Under the pieces are notes generated by a model, which was not told where the DNA came from, searched no databases, and saw nothing but the letters and a program-made list of their open reading frames with translations. The translations under genes and the position numbers were made by a program. From the NCBI GenBank assembly GCA_015272395.1, contig JACYLQ010000022.1, positions 310,001 through 374,000 of the forward strand: a stretch of DNA of 64,000 nt. Reading direction: 5' to 3'. This stretch comes from Calothrix sp. C42_A2020_038. Lineage in GTDB: Bacteria > Cyanobacteriota > Cyanobacteriia > Cyanobacteriales > Nostocaceae. This document shows positions 1 through 7,936 of the stretch, piece after piece (within the stretch, counting starts at the first letter, position 1; each line of letters begins with the position of its first letter).

Positions 1-821
1 GTTCAGTATTTTTTCTTATATTGGCACGTGCAGATTTATCCGTACATACTTCTTCAGAAGTATATGTACTTATTTATACTATGCATTATGAGATATAGAA
101 ATATTTAGAACTGTTAATCAGAAATTAGTTTTAACATAATTAGAGTGTGGGATTGCTTTTATCTAAGACAAACGCAGATTTATTATAGTTTTTGTTTTGA
201 ATACATCAATATATTGTTAGCTTCGCGAAAAAAGGGTTATTTTCAAATTTTTCCCAAGTATTATAAGTTTGGAATCGACTACAAACTTGATTTATAATCC
301 ACCATAAATATTTGACATAATATTATTTGAGACAACAAATAGACTGATTGTGATAAATACTAAATAATCTTCTCAGTATTTATGATAACAGTATACCAAA
401 ATACAATTAATACGGTTGAAAGTAATCCCTGAATAAATCTAGGTCGCTTGAGTGTAATATCAAAATTTATACAAAGCTGTCAAAAATAACTATTAAACTT
501 AATTATTTTTATTTAATGACAGTTAAACAAGTGTCACTATCGAAGAACGGAGTTGGAACCTAGAAGGTAATGATTTAAAGTGGAACCTATACCAAGTTGA
601 AAAATAAATGCAACAGATAGATTTTGGAAAGTATTACTGTGTAAGCATTTTCAAATCTATTCATTGTCGTGCGACAAATCCAAAATCGTATCACATAGCC
701 CAAGGTCAATTAAATCAAAAGGGACTCAGAATTTTAGCGATAAATCATAAAGCTTTTGCTTATCACTAATATCATCGTCCCACGGTTTACTATTGATTCT
801 GTTTACTTTGTGAAGGCATAT
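1..821. other. AT-rich gene-free stretch at the left edge
   Basis: No convincing gene was found in either strand. The stretch is AT-rich with frequent stops in all frames. A short copy of the dispersed motif ATTCATTGTC...GACAAATCC lies at about 656-690; related copies are near 19495 and 39772. A reading frame open from base 1 for about 115 bases resembles nothing I know and is not called. Confidence 0.5.
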
Positions 822-1472
822 TTAGTATGTATCGTCATACTCGTGAGTTTCAACTCGTCTGGCCTCATTACGAGGAGGTAAAAACTCAGCACGACGGGTA
901 GGAGCAATTGGTGGCGTTGTTCCTGTGTATGGATGTATAACTTGAACAGTACGAACCGGACGCTGTTTTTGCGAGAACAAACTCGATACACCAGCTACAA
1001 CTATACCACCGCCAATTGTCAAAGCCATACCACCTACAGCCCAAACAATGCCAGAAGACCACCAAGGAGTTGGAGCTTGCTGCAATGCTTGAATGCGTTG
1101 CTGATTTTGTTGTTCCTGTAATGCTCTTTGTTGAGCATTACCGTAAGCTTGAAGTTGGAAACCTAATTGTTGATTTTCAGCCTTTAATCGATCGTTATCA
1201 CGTTGGAGAGCATCGAGATGCATTTTCATGCGCTCGTTATCCAACCGCAATTGATCGTTTGGAGCATTTGGTACAGGATTTGGAACAACTGCTTGCCCTG
1301 GATAACCGTATGGTCCGGGTTGTGGCACAACTTGTTGCGGTGCGACAATTGGAGTCTGGATTTGCGGAGCAACGAAGTTAGGTTGAACTGGGTTGCCTGT
1401 TCCTTTGAGTAGTACCAGAGCAGCTAGCCCTGCAACTGCGACTCCGCCGATAAATGCCATGCTTTCACTCAT
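822..1472 (-). CDS. Hypothetical membrane protein with central coiled coil
   Basis: This 216-residue protein is not a family I recognise by name. Residues about 5-25 form a hydrophobic N-terminal segment, followed by a Pro/Gln-rich linker (about 28-72). Residues about 75-130 form a charged, Gln-rich, probably coiled-coil region. A second membrane segment lies at about 138-165 (WWSSGIVWAVGG...), and the tail is basic and then acidic. The start is supported by a purine-rich AGGAAG just upstream of ATG. The gene stands alone, about 275 bp downstream of trpA on the same strand. A structural or envelope-associated role is possible but is only inference. Confidence 0.6.
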   Translation of the reverse strand: MSESMAFIGGVAVAGLAALVLLKGTGNPVQPNFVAPQIQTPIVAPQQVVPQPGPYGYPGQAVVPNPVPNAPNDQLRLDNERMKMHLDALQRDNDRLKAENQQLGFQLQAYGNAQQRALQEQQNQQRIQALQQAPTPWWSSGIVWAVGGMALTIGGGIVVAGVSSLFSQKQRPVRTVQVIHPYTGTTPPIAPTRRAEFLPPRNEARRVETHEYDDTY

Positions 1473-1747
1473 CGCTTCCTGTTCCCCTCTTGCGATGTAA
1501 ATATATTCATTAGTAACCTATACTCTCTCACACTCATATACTTATACCTCAATTAACTATATAATATGGCACCCAAATGCTAATACATGGTAGGTACCAA
1601 CTCGTAGCTAACCGTCTGATACAGGCTTTATATATTCAAGACGATATTTGTTAAATTGTCTACTACGTAAGGTGGGACTCTGGTTACTCTTAACACTTTT
1701 TATAATCACCTTTCAGGGCAAATATTACTGGTAAGTATTTGAATTTT

Positions 1748-2545
1748 TTATGAATCAATCGCCTGTTTAAGACTGTGACAAAATTCTCTGACGGATTCCA
1801 AACCTTGTTGTGGTGTACCTTCTGCTAAGCGCTTAACTACTGCACTACCAACTATAACAGCATCTGCGCCCCAGTCTTTGATTTGACGGGCTTGTTGAGC
1901 TTGTGAAATTCCAAACCCCACACCAATTGGTTTGTCCGTAATATTCCGTATTTGCTTTAGTAAATCCGATACTCGCGTTTCTATTTGAGAGCGAACTCCT
2001 GTTACTCCTGTAACGCTGACTAAATAAATAAAACCTTGTGAGGCACGAGCAATAGCTTGAATCCTTTCTGGAGAACTAGTGGGTGCTACTAATAATGTCA
2101 CGTCAATATCCATTGCCGCAGCAGGTTCAAGCAAGGTCGCGGATTCTTCCAACGGTAAATCTGGAACTACTAATCCTGCAACTCCAGATGATTTGATCTG
2201 CTTGAGGAAATTTTCAATCCCACGATTTAAAATCGGGTTGTAATAGGTAAAAAGAATTATCGGCGCCTGAATTTTTGGTGTTACGGATGAAAGCATCTCT
2301 AAAACAGATAGAAGCGTTGTTCCGTTCTGAAGCGCGCGCGTTGCAGCTGACTGAATTACTGGCCCATCTGCGAGTGGGTCTGAATATGGAACCCCCAATT
2401 CGATCAAATTGGCGCCGCTTTGGTCAAGAACTTGTAAAGCTTGGGCAGTCGTTTGTAAATCAGGGTCTCCAGCAGTAATAAAAGGAATCAACGCACAGGT
2501 GTTAGTTTGTGCCAAAGTTTTAAAGCAGTCAGAAATAACGGTCAT
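1748..2545 (-). CDS. trpA: Tryptophan synthase alpha subunit
   Basis: TrpA cleaves indole-3-glycerol phosphate to indole and glyceraldehyde-3-phosphate, and passes indole to TrpB in the alpha2-beta2 complex. The 265-residue length is normal. The catalytic pair is visible as Glu49 ([11 protein letters not shown]) and Asp60 (ADGP). The phosphate-binding glycine-rich GVGFGIS and the IVGSAVV strands of the TIM barrel are present. It is the last gene of a minus-strand group with ndhL and a DUF3007 gene, an arrangement common in cyanobacteria. trpB is not in the window, so the trp genes are dispersed as is usual in this phylum. Confidence 0.97.
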   Translation of the reverse strand: MTVISDCFKTLAQTNTCALIPFITAGDPDLQTTAQALQVLDQSGANLIELGVPYSDPLADGPVIQSAATRALQNGTTLLSVLEMLSSVTPKIQAPIILFTYYNPILNRGIENFLKQIKSSGVAGLVVPDLPLEESATLLEPAAAMDIDVTLLVAPTSSPERIQAIARASQGFIYLVSVTGVTGVRSQIETRVSDLLKQIRNITDKPIGVGFGISQAQQARQIKDWGADAVIVGSAVVKRLAEGTPQQGLESVREFCHSLKQAIDS

Positions 2546-2687
2546 CTGTTATGGAATCAATATTCAATGTTTGATGGTTACTTAGTCAGCGCCGATCAAG
2601 AATCGATTACGCAAATAAATATTTTATATATAAGATATATAACTATATAGTTTTTGATACTAATCTCAGCGAATCAAAGCAAAATTA

Positions 2688-2999
2688 TTATTGTTGGGAC
2701 TTTTTTTCTTGTTCGATTTCAGATTGAATTTTTTCGAGTTCTTCAGGTGTGAGTTCGGACAAGCGTTTTTGAAAATAAGCTTCTTCGTATTGCTGGCGTT
2801 GTTCATGGTAGGTCATCTTATTACCTATTGCACGTCCAAGATAGGTAATAAGCCAACCAATTAAACCGACGATAAGCAACGCTTGAGTCCAAATACCTGC
2901 TGATTGACTATCTAAGCCAACTTGCTGAAGTATTACGTACCCTAAACCACCTGCTAAAAAAACGCCCAATATAATTCCGATAGCGTCAATACGTCGCAT
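2688..2999 (-). CDS. DUF3007 family membrane protein
   Basis: A small cyanobacterial and plastid-lineage protein of unknown function. It has two membrane segments (roughly residues 5-25 and 37-55 from the chosen start). The C-terminus is charged and helical with an ELTPEELEKIQ motif typical of DUF3007. I chose the ATG giving MRRIDAIG, which is how the family usually starts, over a TTG seven codons upstream. It sits between ndhL (31 bp upstream) and trpA (about 140 bp downstream) on the same strand. Conserved adjacency to ndhL suggests a thylakoid or NDH-1-linked job, but this is inference. Confidence 0.85.
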   Translation of the reverse strand: MRRIDAIGIILGVFLAGGLGYVILQQVGLDSQSAGIWTQALLIVGLIGWLITYLGRAIGNKMTYHEQRQQYEEAYFQKRLSELTPEELEKIQSEIEQEKKSQQ

Positions 3000-3030
3000 A
3001 AAGTTGCCAGAACCTACCAAATAACTTTAA

Positions 3031-3288
3031 TTAAACTTCAATTTGTCGCCGCTTAGGTCGAAAATTGAGAAAAGGTGACAAAACAAGCAATCCAGGGAAA
3101 AACAGAAACACCAAAAAGTACATAAATCCCCGCTCAAAAGAGCTTACTGAGTACCAGCGTAACTTCATATAGAACACGATGATCACTGGTAATACCAGCA
3201 AATAAGCCCCAGCCAAAGCTAGGTATAGTATGGGTACAATCGTTGCCTCAGATAAAATTGTTGTCATGCCAAAGTTATTTAGATTCAC
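3031..3288 (-). CDS. ndhL: NAD(P)H-quinone oxidoreductase subunit L
   Basis: NdhL is a small membrane subunit of the cyanobacterial NDH-1 complex in the thylakoid, which serves respiration, cyclic electron flow and CO2 uptake. The 85-residue product has two hydrophobic helices and the family motifs FYMKLRWY and [19 protein letters not shown], then a short basic tail. A second in-frame ATG (MTTILSE) seven codons in is an alternative start. It heads the minus-strand ndhL-DUF3007-trpA group. Confidence 0.93.
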   Translation of the reverse strand: MNLNNFGMTTILSEATIVPILYLALAGAYLLVLPVIIVFYMKLRWYSVSSFERGFMYFLVFLFFPGLLVLSPFLNFRPKRRQIEV

Positions 3289-3471
3289 TGCGATACTCCC
3301 ATCATAGAGTCAATGCCTCACTTGCGGAAAGTGTAGCTTACTTAAAAATCGTGATTCCAAAATTTTTTTAAAAAATTTTCCAAAAAGGTTGGACAAATTA
3401 CACAATTGATGCTCAAATATATCAGGGGGGAGTTAATGCCCTTGCAAATCTAATTGCTCCCTATCCAAAGC

Positions 3472-3846
3472 GGGGGCGTGGCGGAATGGTAGACGCTACG
3501 GACTTAGACAACTGAGCCTTGCTGTGAGAAATCCTTCAAGTGTAAGCTCTCAAATTCAGGGAAACCTAAATCTGTGTCCAGATATGGCAATCCTGAGCCA
3601 AGCCAGAAAATTTTAGATTTTAGATTTTAGTTTGGTGTTAAATCCAAGATTGAAAATCGCGAATCCAAAATCAAAGGAAGGTGCAGAGACTCGACGGGAG
3701 CTACCCTAACGTTAAGTCGAGGGTAAAGGGAGAGTCCAATCCTTAAAACCTTCAGTTGATTCACAGTCGGTAGTAGTGAAAGCTACAAAAGGATGAAAAT
3801 CCGTTGACCTTAAACGGTCGTGAGGGTTCAAGTCCCTCCGCCCCCA
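3472..3846 (+). tRNA. trnL-UAA: tRNA-Leu(UAA), split by a group I intron
   Basis: Exon 1 is 3472-3505 and exon 2 is 3796-3846. The acceptor stem GGGGGCG (3472-3478) pairs with CGCCCCC (3839-3845), with discriminator A at 3846 and no encoded CCA. The joined anticodon arm is ACGGA-CUUAAAA-UCCGU, giving anticodon UAA, and GGGTTCAAGTCCC forms the T arm. A long variable arm typical of a class II tRNA is present. The intron sits after the first anticodon base, the ancient position shared by cyanobacteria and chloroplasts. Confidence 0.96.
3506..3795 (+). ncRNA. Group I intron in tRNA-Leu(UAA)
   Basis: A 290-nt self-splicing-type group I intron of the cyanobacterial trnL subgroup. It begins after the exon U of the anticodon loop and ends with the conserved terminal G (GGATG|AAAA). 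Core elements visible are GACGGGAGCTACC (Q/R side) and the P7/P3 region GACTCGACGGGAG. No ORF is present. Positions about 3605-3680 form an expanded P6b-type region made of degenerate heptads (TAGATTT repeats and their complement AATCCAA), the variable part known from Nostocales. Confidence 0.92.
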
Positions 3847-3883
3847 TCCTTAAATCACAACTGCCACAATCATTATTTATCAA

Positions 3884-3909
3884 AGAGGCGCGATATGTAT
3901 CGCGCCTCT
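3884..3909 (+). terminator. Palindromic hairpin after tRNA-Leu
   Basis: AGAGGCGCGATA pairs with TATCGCGCCTCT, a 12-bp perfect inverted repeat. No T-run follows. The same style of hairpin (AGAGACGCGC/GCGCGTCTCT) follows gdhA at 55486. It is probably a repeat-derived terminator or processing structure. Confidence 0.6.
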
Positions 3910-4152
3910 AAATGTATAAATCAACCAATTGGGTAGAAAGCCTGCACAGCGTTCCTGACTTTTCACTTCATGTGGAAACACTAACGTAGAACCTAACCCC
4001 CTTCCCTACGAGGGAAGGGGAAGTACAAATGCTTCCCTCTCCTTATACTCCTGGGGGTTGGGGGAGAGGTTTTTAACCCAAGCGTGAAAAGCCTATGCAG
4101 CCTTCAAGAACGGATGCCCGAACTACAATACATTTTTTGTATCACCAAAACT

Positions 4153-4198
4153 TATCCTCTAGGAAAACCTTAAATGGCGCCAACATTCCTAGAGGATA
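4153..4198. repeat. 13-bp perfect inverted repeat
   Basis: TATCCTCTAGGAA (4153-4165) and its exact complement TTCCTAGAGGATA (4186-4198) are separated by 20 bases that include one GGCGCC site. It could fold as a hairpin in either strand. No flanking transposase or T-run is seen, so its role is unknown. Confidence 0.6.
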
Positions 4199-4420
4199 TA
4201 TTTACATCTTGCTCCTCCTTGTAGGTTATTTTGTACTATTAGATTCCATTGAGGATTTTAAAAGTTATATTTATTACATTATTTTCAAAATAATTACTTA
4301 GGCAAAGTTCAACAAATTTACACATAAATTTACTTATTTATCAATTTTGTGTGAAAAAAATACCTATTTGAGTGAAGGTAGATTGATACTATCGATGAGC
4401 AAGGTTAAGCTGTAGACAAG

Positions 4421-5770
4421 GTGAATAGAGGACTTTGGGTCTTAGGTACTGCGATGACCGTTAATAGCTTGCAATATGGTCAGGGTAATCGGCATCTTCC
4501 TAAATCGAAGGATAAACGCCTAAAATTACAGAATACTCAAGAAAAAATGTACGCTTTTTTACTAAGAATTGTAAAAAGCTGGCAACCAGAGGAAGTTCTG
4601 CGAGTTTTTAAACGTTCGTTTATCGATTGCCTAGATTCTGAAACCTCAAAATCTTCTTTGGGGTTGTATCTTGTTTTTTTAGAACATAACGAGCAGGAGT
4701 TTCGCAATACTATCAAGCGCTGCTGCTATATCTTGATTAATAACTGGGAGAGTACTAGAAGAATTAAATATATTCGTGAACTGGTTGAATTACTAGGTAG
4801 TTATAAATATTATGTTAAACCTAGTACTCCTTCCAAAATTAAGATAGCTCGAACTTGGTTGGATAATTTTATTAAAAGTGTAGACTATCAAGAATTAAAG
4901 TTATTTGCTCATCGTCATGACGAACAAACTAAAGGACATTGGGTTAATCGCTATAGTTCATATTTACTTTTGGCTCAATCTTTGAAAGAAGATAACCCCC
5001 AAGAGCAAAAAGAAGCTGCTAGAAAACTTTCTAAAAGTTTGAGGGAAAAATATAAATTTGAACTAGCGATGTACATTGCGCGTTCACAATCACAAACAAA
5101 GATCCCTAGTACAAATACACGCTATAGAAATCCTAGTATCTTAGGGGATAATGTTTTGAGATTAATTAAAACAATAGTATTAAAGAAAGGTGTTTTCAGC
5201 TATGAAAATATTGCCAATATCTTCATAAAACAAATACAAAATCAAACATTTTATGATTTTAAAATGAGTTTACAAAATTATTTAATATTTTCAGTGCAAC
5301 AACAAGACTTTATAGAAACATTGAAACAGCAGCTATCAGAAAGATTAGATTTATGGAAACAAGAATATCATCATCGTACAATCAATAAAGATTTTATATT
5401 AAGAACTTGTAACCGAGTTATTGACTGTTTGACAACTGAAAATGGAAGTGAACCTTCGGCACTTTTTATCATGCTACTATCGCAAGGACATCCATTGACG
5501 CTAGTGATTGTATTATTGAAAATAATTTTAGTATCTAAGCATTCGCGTAGTCATTTAGAAATGCGAATTGCGAATTTAATCCTTTATTATGATAAGTATC
5601 CAGAAGATGAATGTCAGTGGGTGATTAATTTTATTGAAATCTTCAATATCACTTTTGCTATTTATGCAGAAAATGTTGAGTACAACTTAATTATGATGGA
5701 AAATAAACAAATTATGCATCAAAATCATAATTTAGACGCTTACCGAGTCTTTTCGCAATTAAAAGCTTAA
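4421..5770 (+). CDS. Hypothetical protein, unrecognised
   Basis: This 449-codon frame starts at GTG; an ATG 11 codons later (MTVNS) is an alternative. I do not recognise the family. It is basic, predicted mostly helical, without signal peptide, clear membrane segments or cysteine motifs. Residues about 40-130 and 190-310 alternate charged and hydrophobic residues like a helical repeat fold. The base composition is AT-rich, and the frame contains none of the GGCGCC sites common in neighbouring genes, which could indicate later acquisition. It is flanked by a repeat-rich spacer and a convergent gene. Function is unknown. Confidence 0.65.
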   Translation: MNRGLWVLGTAMTVNSLQYGQGNRHLPKSKDKRLKLQNTQEKMYAFLLRIVKSWQPEEVLRVFKRSFIDCLDSETSKSSLGLYLVFLEHNEQEFRNTIKRCCYILINNWESTRRIKYIRELVELLGSYKYYVKPSTPSKIKIARTWLDNFIKSVDYQELKLFAHRHDEQTKGHWVNRYSSYLLLAQSLKEDNPQEQKEAARKLSKSLREKYKFELAMYIARSQSQTKIPSTNTRYRNPSILGDNVLRLIKTIVLKKGVFSYENIANIFIKQIQNQTFYDFKMSLQNYLIFSVQQQDFIETLKQQLSERLDLWKQEYHHRTINKDFILRTCNRVIDCLTTENGSEPSALFIMLLSQGHPLTLVIVLLKIILVSKHSRSHLEMRIANLILYYDKYPEDECQWVINFIEIFNITFAIYAENVEYNLIMMENKQIMHQNHNLDAYRVFSQLKA

Positions 5771-5811
5771 GAGCATAGTTTTATAGTTAATATATAATTC
5801 AGAGTTTATAA

Positions 5812-6786
5812 TTATAAATCTAAAGTTATAGTTAACCTTTCATCCAGCCAAGCTAATGCAGCACCAGTCGTTTCCGCGATAATACTAACCAAGCGATACA
5901 AGCCAACAGCACTAATTATTAATGCGCTGGGAAAATGATGCTGTAGTAAAAAGATAGAAGTTGCTTCAAAAACTCCCAAACCACCAGGGGCGCCAGGTAC
6001 AATCAATCCTAGTAACCAAGCAAGACTAAATGCACCAAGCAGTAGGGGTATTTGATGTGGTTGTAAAGGAGCAAGAGCAAATATAGTTAAGATGAATCCC
6101 GACGCGCGTAGTACTAAAAAAGTTAGTTCTCCTAATAATGGCTTCCAAGGGTAATGTTGCAAATTTAAGTTCATTTCTAATTCAGAGGATGTTTCAGAAG
6201 CCGTTTCTGAATATGTTTCTGAATGTATTTTTGTTTCGGTTTTCTTAAACTTTAGCTTTTTTAGGCGATTTAGAGCCGGATTTAGTAAACGGGGATGAAA
6301 TGCTAAAAGTACGATAACCAAGCCAACTACTTGTAGAATTTGTAAACCGACACTCGTAGTTAATACAGTAAATTGATACCCAAATAAAACAATTACAACC
6401 GCAGCTGCGGCAACCATTAATAATGGTTCGAGTAGAACACTTAAAACAGCAATTGCTGTAGGTATCTGAGCGTTTTTAGCTTCAACAATACGCCCCCAAT
6501 AATGCCAAACATTACCCGGTAAATATTTAGCGATGTTGGTTTTAAGATAAACTTGCATGAAGCTTAAAGTTGGAACAGGCGCCTTTAATTCTTTTAATAT
6601 CCAAGTCCATACTAAACCAGCCCAAGTATGTGCAAATAAAGTAACACCAGTTGCAATACTCAGAATAGCCCATCCCGCTTCATCGATCCGAATCGACATC
6701 ACTGAGTACCAGTTATCTTTCAAGGCTTTTGCCAAAAAAAATAACGTTCCGCCTAAAATTGACCAACGTAGTATACGCTTCAACAT
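5812..6786 (-). CDS. Lysylphosphatidylglycerol synthase TM-domain (UPF0104) family membrane protein
   Basis: A 324-residue polytopic membrane protein with about eight hydrophobic segments. It carries family motifs KTNIAKYLPGNVWHY (about residue 86-100), the central LLEPLLM region, and near the C-terminus GLIVPGAPGGLGVFEA. These match the transmembrane flippase-like domain of MprF/LPG synthases without the aminoacyl-transfer domain. A polar insert rich in SET repeats (about 187-205) separates two membrane halves. Relatives often sit with glycosyltransferases or lipid enzymes, but here it stands alone. The exact substrate is unknown. Confidence 0.82.
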   Translation of the reverse strand: MLKRILRWSILGGTLFFLAKALKDNWYSVMSIRIDEAGWAILSIATGVTLFAHTWAGLVWTWILKELKAPVPTLSFMQVYLKTNIAKYLPGNVWHYWGRIVEAKNAQIPTAIAVLSVLLEPLLMVAAAAVVIVLFGYQFTVLTTSVGLQILQVVGLVIVLLAFHPRLLNPALNRLKKLKFKKTETKIHSETYSETASETSSELEMNLNLQHYPWKPLLGELTFLVLRASGFILTIFALAPLQPHQIPLLLGAFSLAWLLGLIVPGAPGGLGVFEATSIFLLQHHFPSALIISAVGLYRLVSIIAETTGAALAWLDERLTITLDL

Positions 6787-7226
6787 GAGTGTAACTGTTT
6801 TTCTGACATTGTAATATTATTTAGATGTCATACTACATATAAAAGTTCATTGATTGTTAAAAACAGAACATTAAGTAAATATTAAAGTTTTATGAAATTA
6901 TAAATAAATAGCTAATAAATAAATTAATTAAAATATCTTATATATCTTTTGAGCTAGAGTATATCACTCTAGCGGCTAGTAATGATGTGACTTTTGTTAG
7001 AGGACAAAGGTTGATTGATATTTCTATATTGTGAATTGTTGTGTTTAGCTTAGAGCTAAATTCGACAGCAGATGCTTCAGCATTTTTACAAAATAAGGTA
7101 GATGAAGCTTCTGAACGACCGAAGTTATGACCAAATCCTGCTGCCCAGAATTAAAAGCTTGAGAGTCAAAGCTTGAAAGCTATTTTGAATTAATCAAAAA
7201 CATGTAAGTTTGAGAGGAGCCACACG
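6787..7226. other. AT-rich spacer between divergent genes
   Basis: The spacer separates the UPF0104 gene (minus) from the LEA-like gene (plus) and should hold both promoters. A small hairpin, GCTAGAGT...ACTCTAGC, lies at about 6953-6973. No ORF is supported. Confidence 0.5.
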
Positions 7227-7787
7227 ATGAAAAGCTTTCGCCCATTAAAGGTTTTAGCTGTTGTATTTCTAGGCATGTTTCTATTTTTGACCCAGGTTGA
7301 TACTTCCCTGGCTGCAACAACAAAGCCTAATGTTGGAGAAAAATCTGAATATTATGCACCAAAAGACGCAGGTGCTATTAATGACTACGAAGGTGGGATG
7401 AATAACTTTAGCGATAGAGACGCGCGCGCTCAAGGTAGTGTCAGAGGGCAAGCTGAAGCGCTGAAGCGTCAAGCTGAACAAAATATTAAGAAAAGCTCAT
7501 CTGATCTTGGTAGAAATGCTCGTCGCGTGGCAAAAGATAGCGACAAGATTGGAGAAAACATTCAACGCAAAGCAGATTCGGTGACAGATAAGCTACAACA
7601 AGAAGCAGAGAGCTTAGGAAAATCTGCCAATCGGGGCTTGAGAAATATCAAAGACAATGCACAAGAAGCTCCTGACTACGCAGCTGATCAAGCTGAGAAA
7701 ACAGTCGGAAATCCAATTGAAGCAATCAAGCGAGGTAGCCAAGACGTAGGTAATGCAGCACAGCGCACAGTTAATGATGCTCGTTGA
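7227..7787 (+). CDS. Secreted LEA/apolipoprotein-like amphipathic-helix protein
   Basis: A 186-residue product with a clear Sec signal peptide: basic MKSFRPLK, then a hydrophobic core, with a cleavage site near SLA-AT at about residue 29-30. The mature part is hydrophilic and rich in Ala, Asp, Lys, Gln and Asn. It has repeated 11-residue-like amphipathic stretches (about 75-180), as in LEA or apolipoprotein-like proteins. I believe it belongs to a cyanobacterial DUF family (perhaps DUF6658). GAGAGGAG lies just before ATG as ribosome site. A role in desiccation or envelope stress is inference only. A hairpin at 7812 follows. Confidence 0.75.
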   Translation: MKSFRPLKVLAVVFLGMFLFLTQVDTSLAATTKPNVGEKSEYYAPKDAGAINDYEGGMNNFSDRDARAQGSVRGQAEALKRQAEQNIKKSSSDLGRNARRVAKDSDKIGENIQRKADSVTDKLQQEAESLGKSANRGLRNIKDNAQEAPDYAADQAEKTVGNPIEAIKRGSQDVGNAAQRTVNDAR

Positions 7788-7811
7788 GGTTTAGAGTTTT
7801 GGATTGGCATC

Positions 7812-7834
7812 TCCCCTCATTTTTAATGAGGGGA
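7812..7834 (+). terminator. Hairpin terminator after the LEA-like gene
   Basis: TCCCCTCATT pairs with AATGAGGGGA with a minimal loop, 24 bp after the stop codon of the upstream gene. Only a short T stretch follows, so termination is plausible rather than certain. Confidence 0.6.
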
Positions 7835-7936
7835 TTCTAAACTGATGTTGCGACGCCGGATAAAATCCGAGCGGGAGCAACGTTTACGATATGATTTATT
7901 TAATCGCATAAATTAAGTCAAATCGTTGTGGCATCG

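Larger units (their letters stand above)
3847..4420 (+). other. Gene-free spacer with inverted repeats
   Basis: The stretch holds the hairpin at 3884. It also holds a C-rich and G-rich segment at about 3990-4075 (CCCCCTTCCCTACGAGGGAAGGGG) typical of structured repeats between cyanobacterial genes. A 13-bp perfect inverted repeat lies at 4153-4165 and 4186-4198. A 68-codon frame at 4095-4301 crosses these repeats and is probably not a gene. Confidence 0.5.

Noticed and set aside
1-117. Possible end of a gene entering from the left edge
   Set aside because: One frame is open for 38 codons, but its content is AT-driven and unlike a known protein.
4095-4301. 68-codon ORF with a hydrophobic segment upstream of the unrecognised gene
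   Set aside because: It crosses a structured repeat and a 13-bp inverted repeat, has no clear ribosome site, and the hydrophobicity follows from AT-rich sequence.
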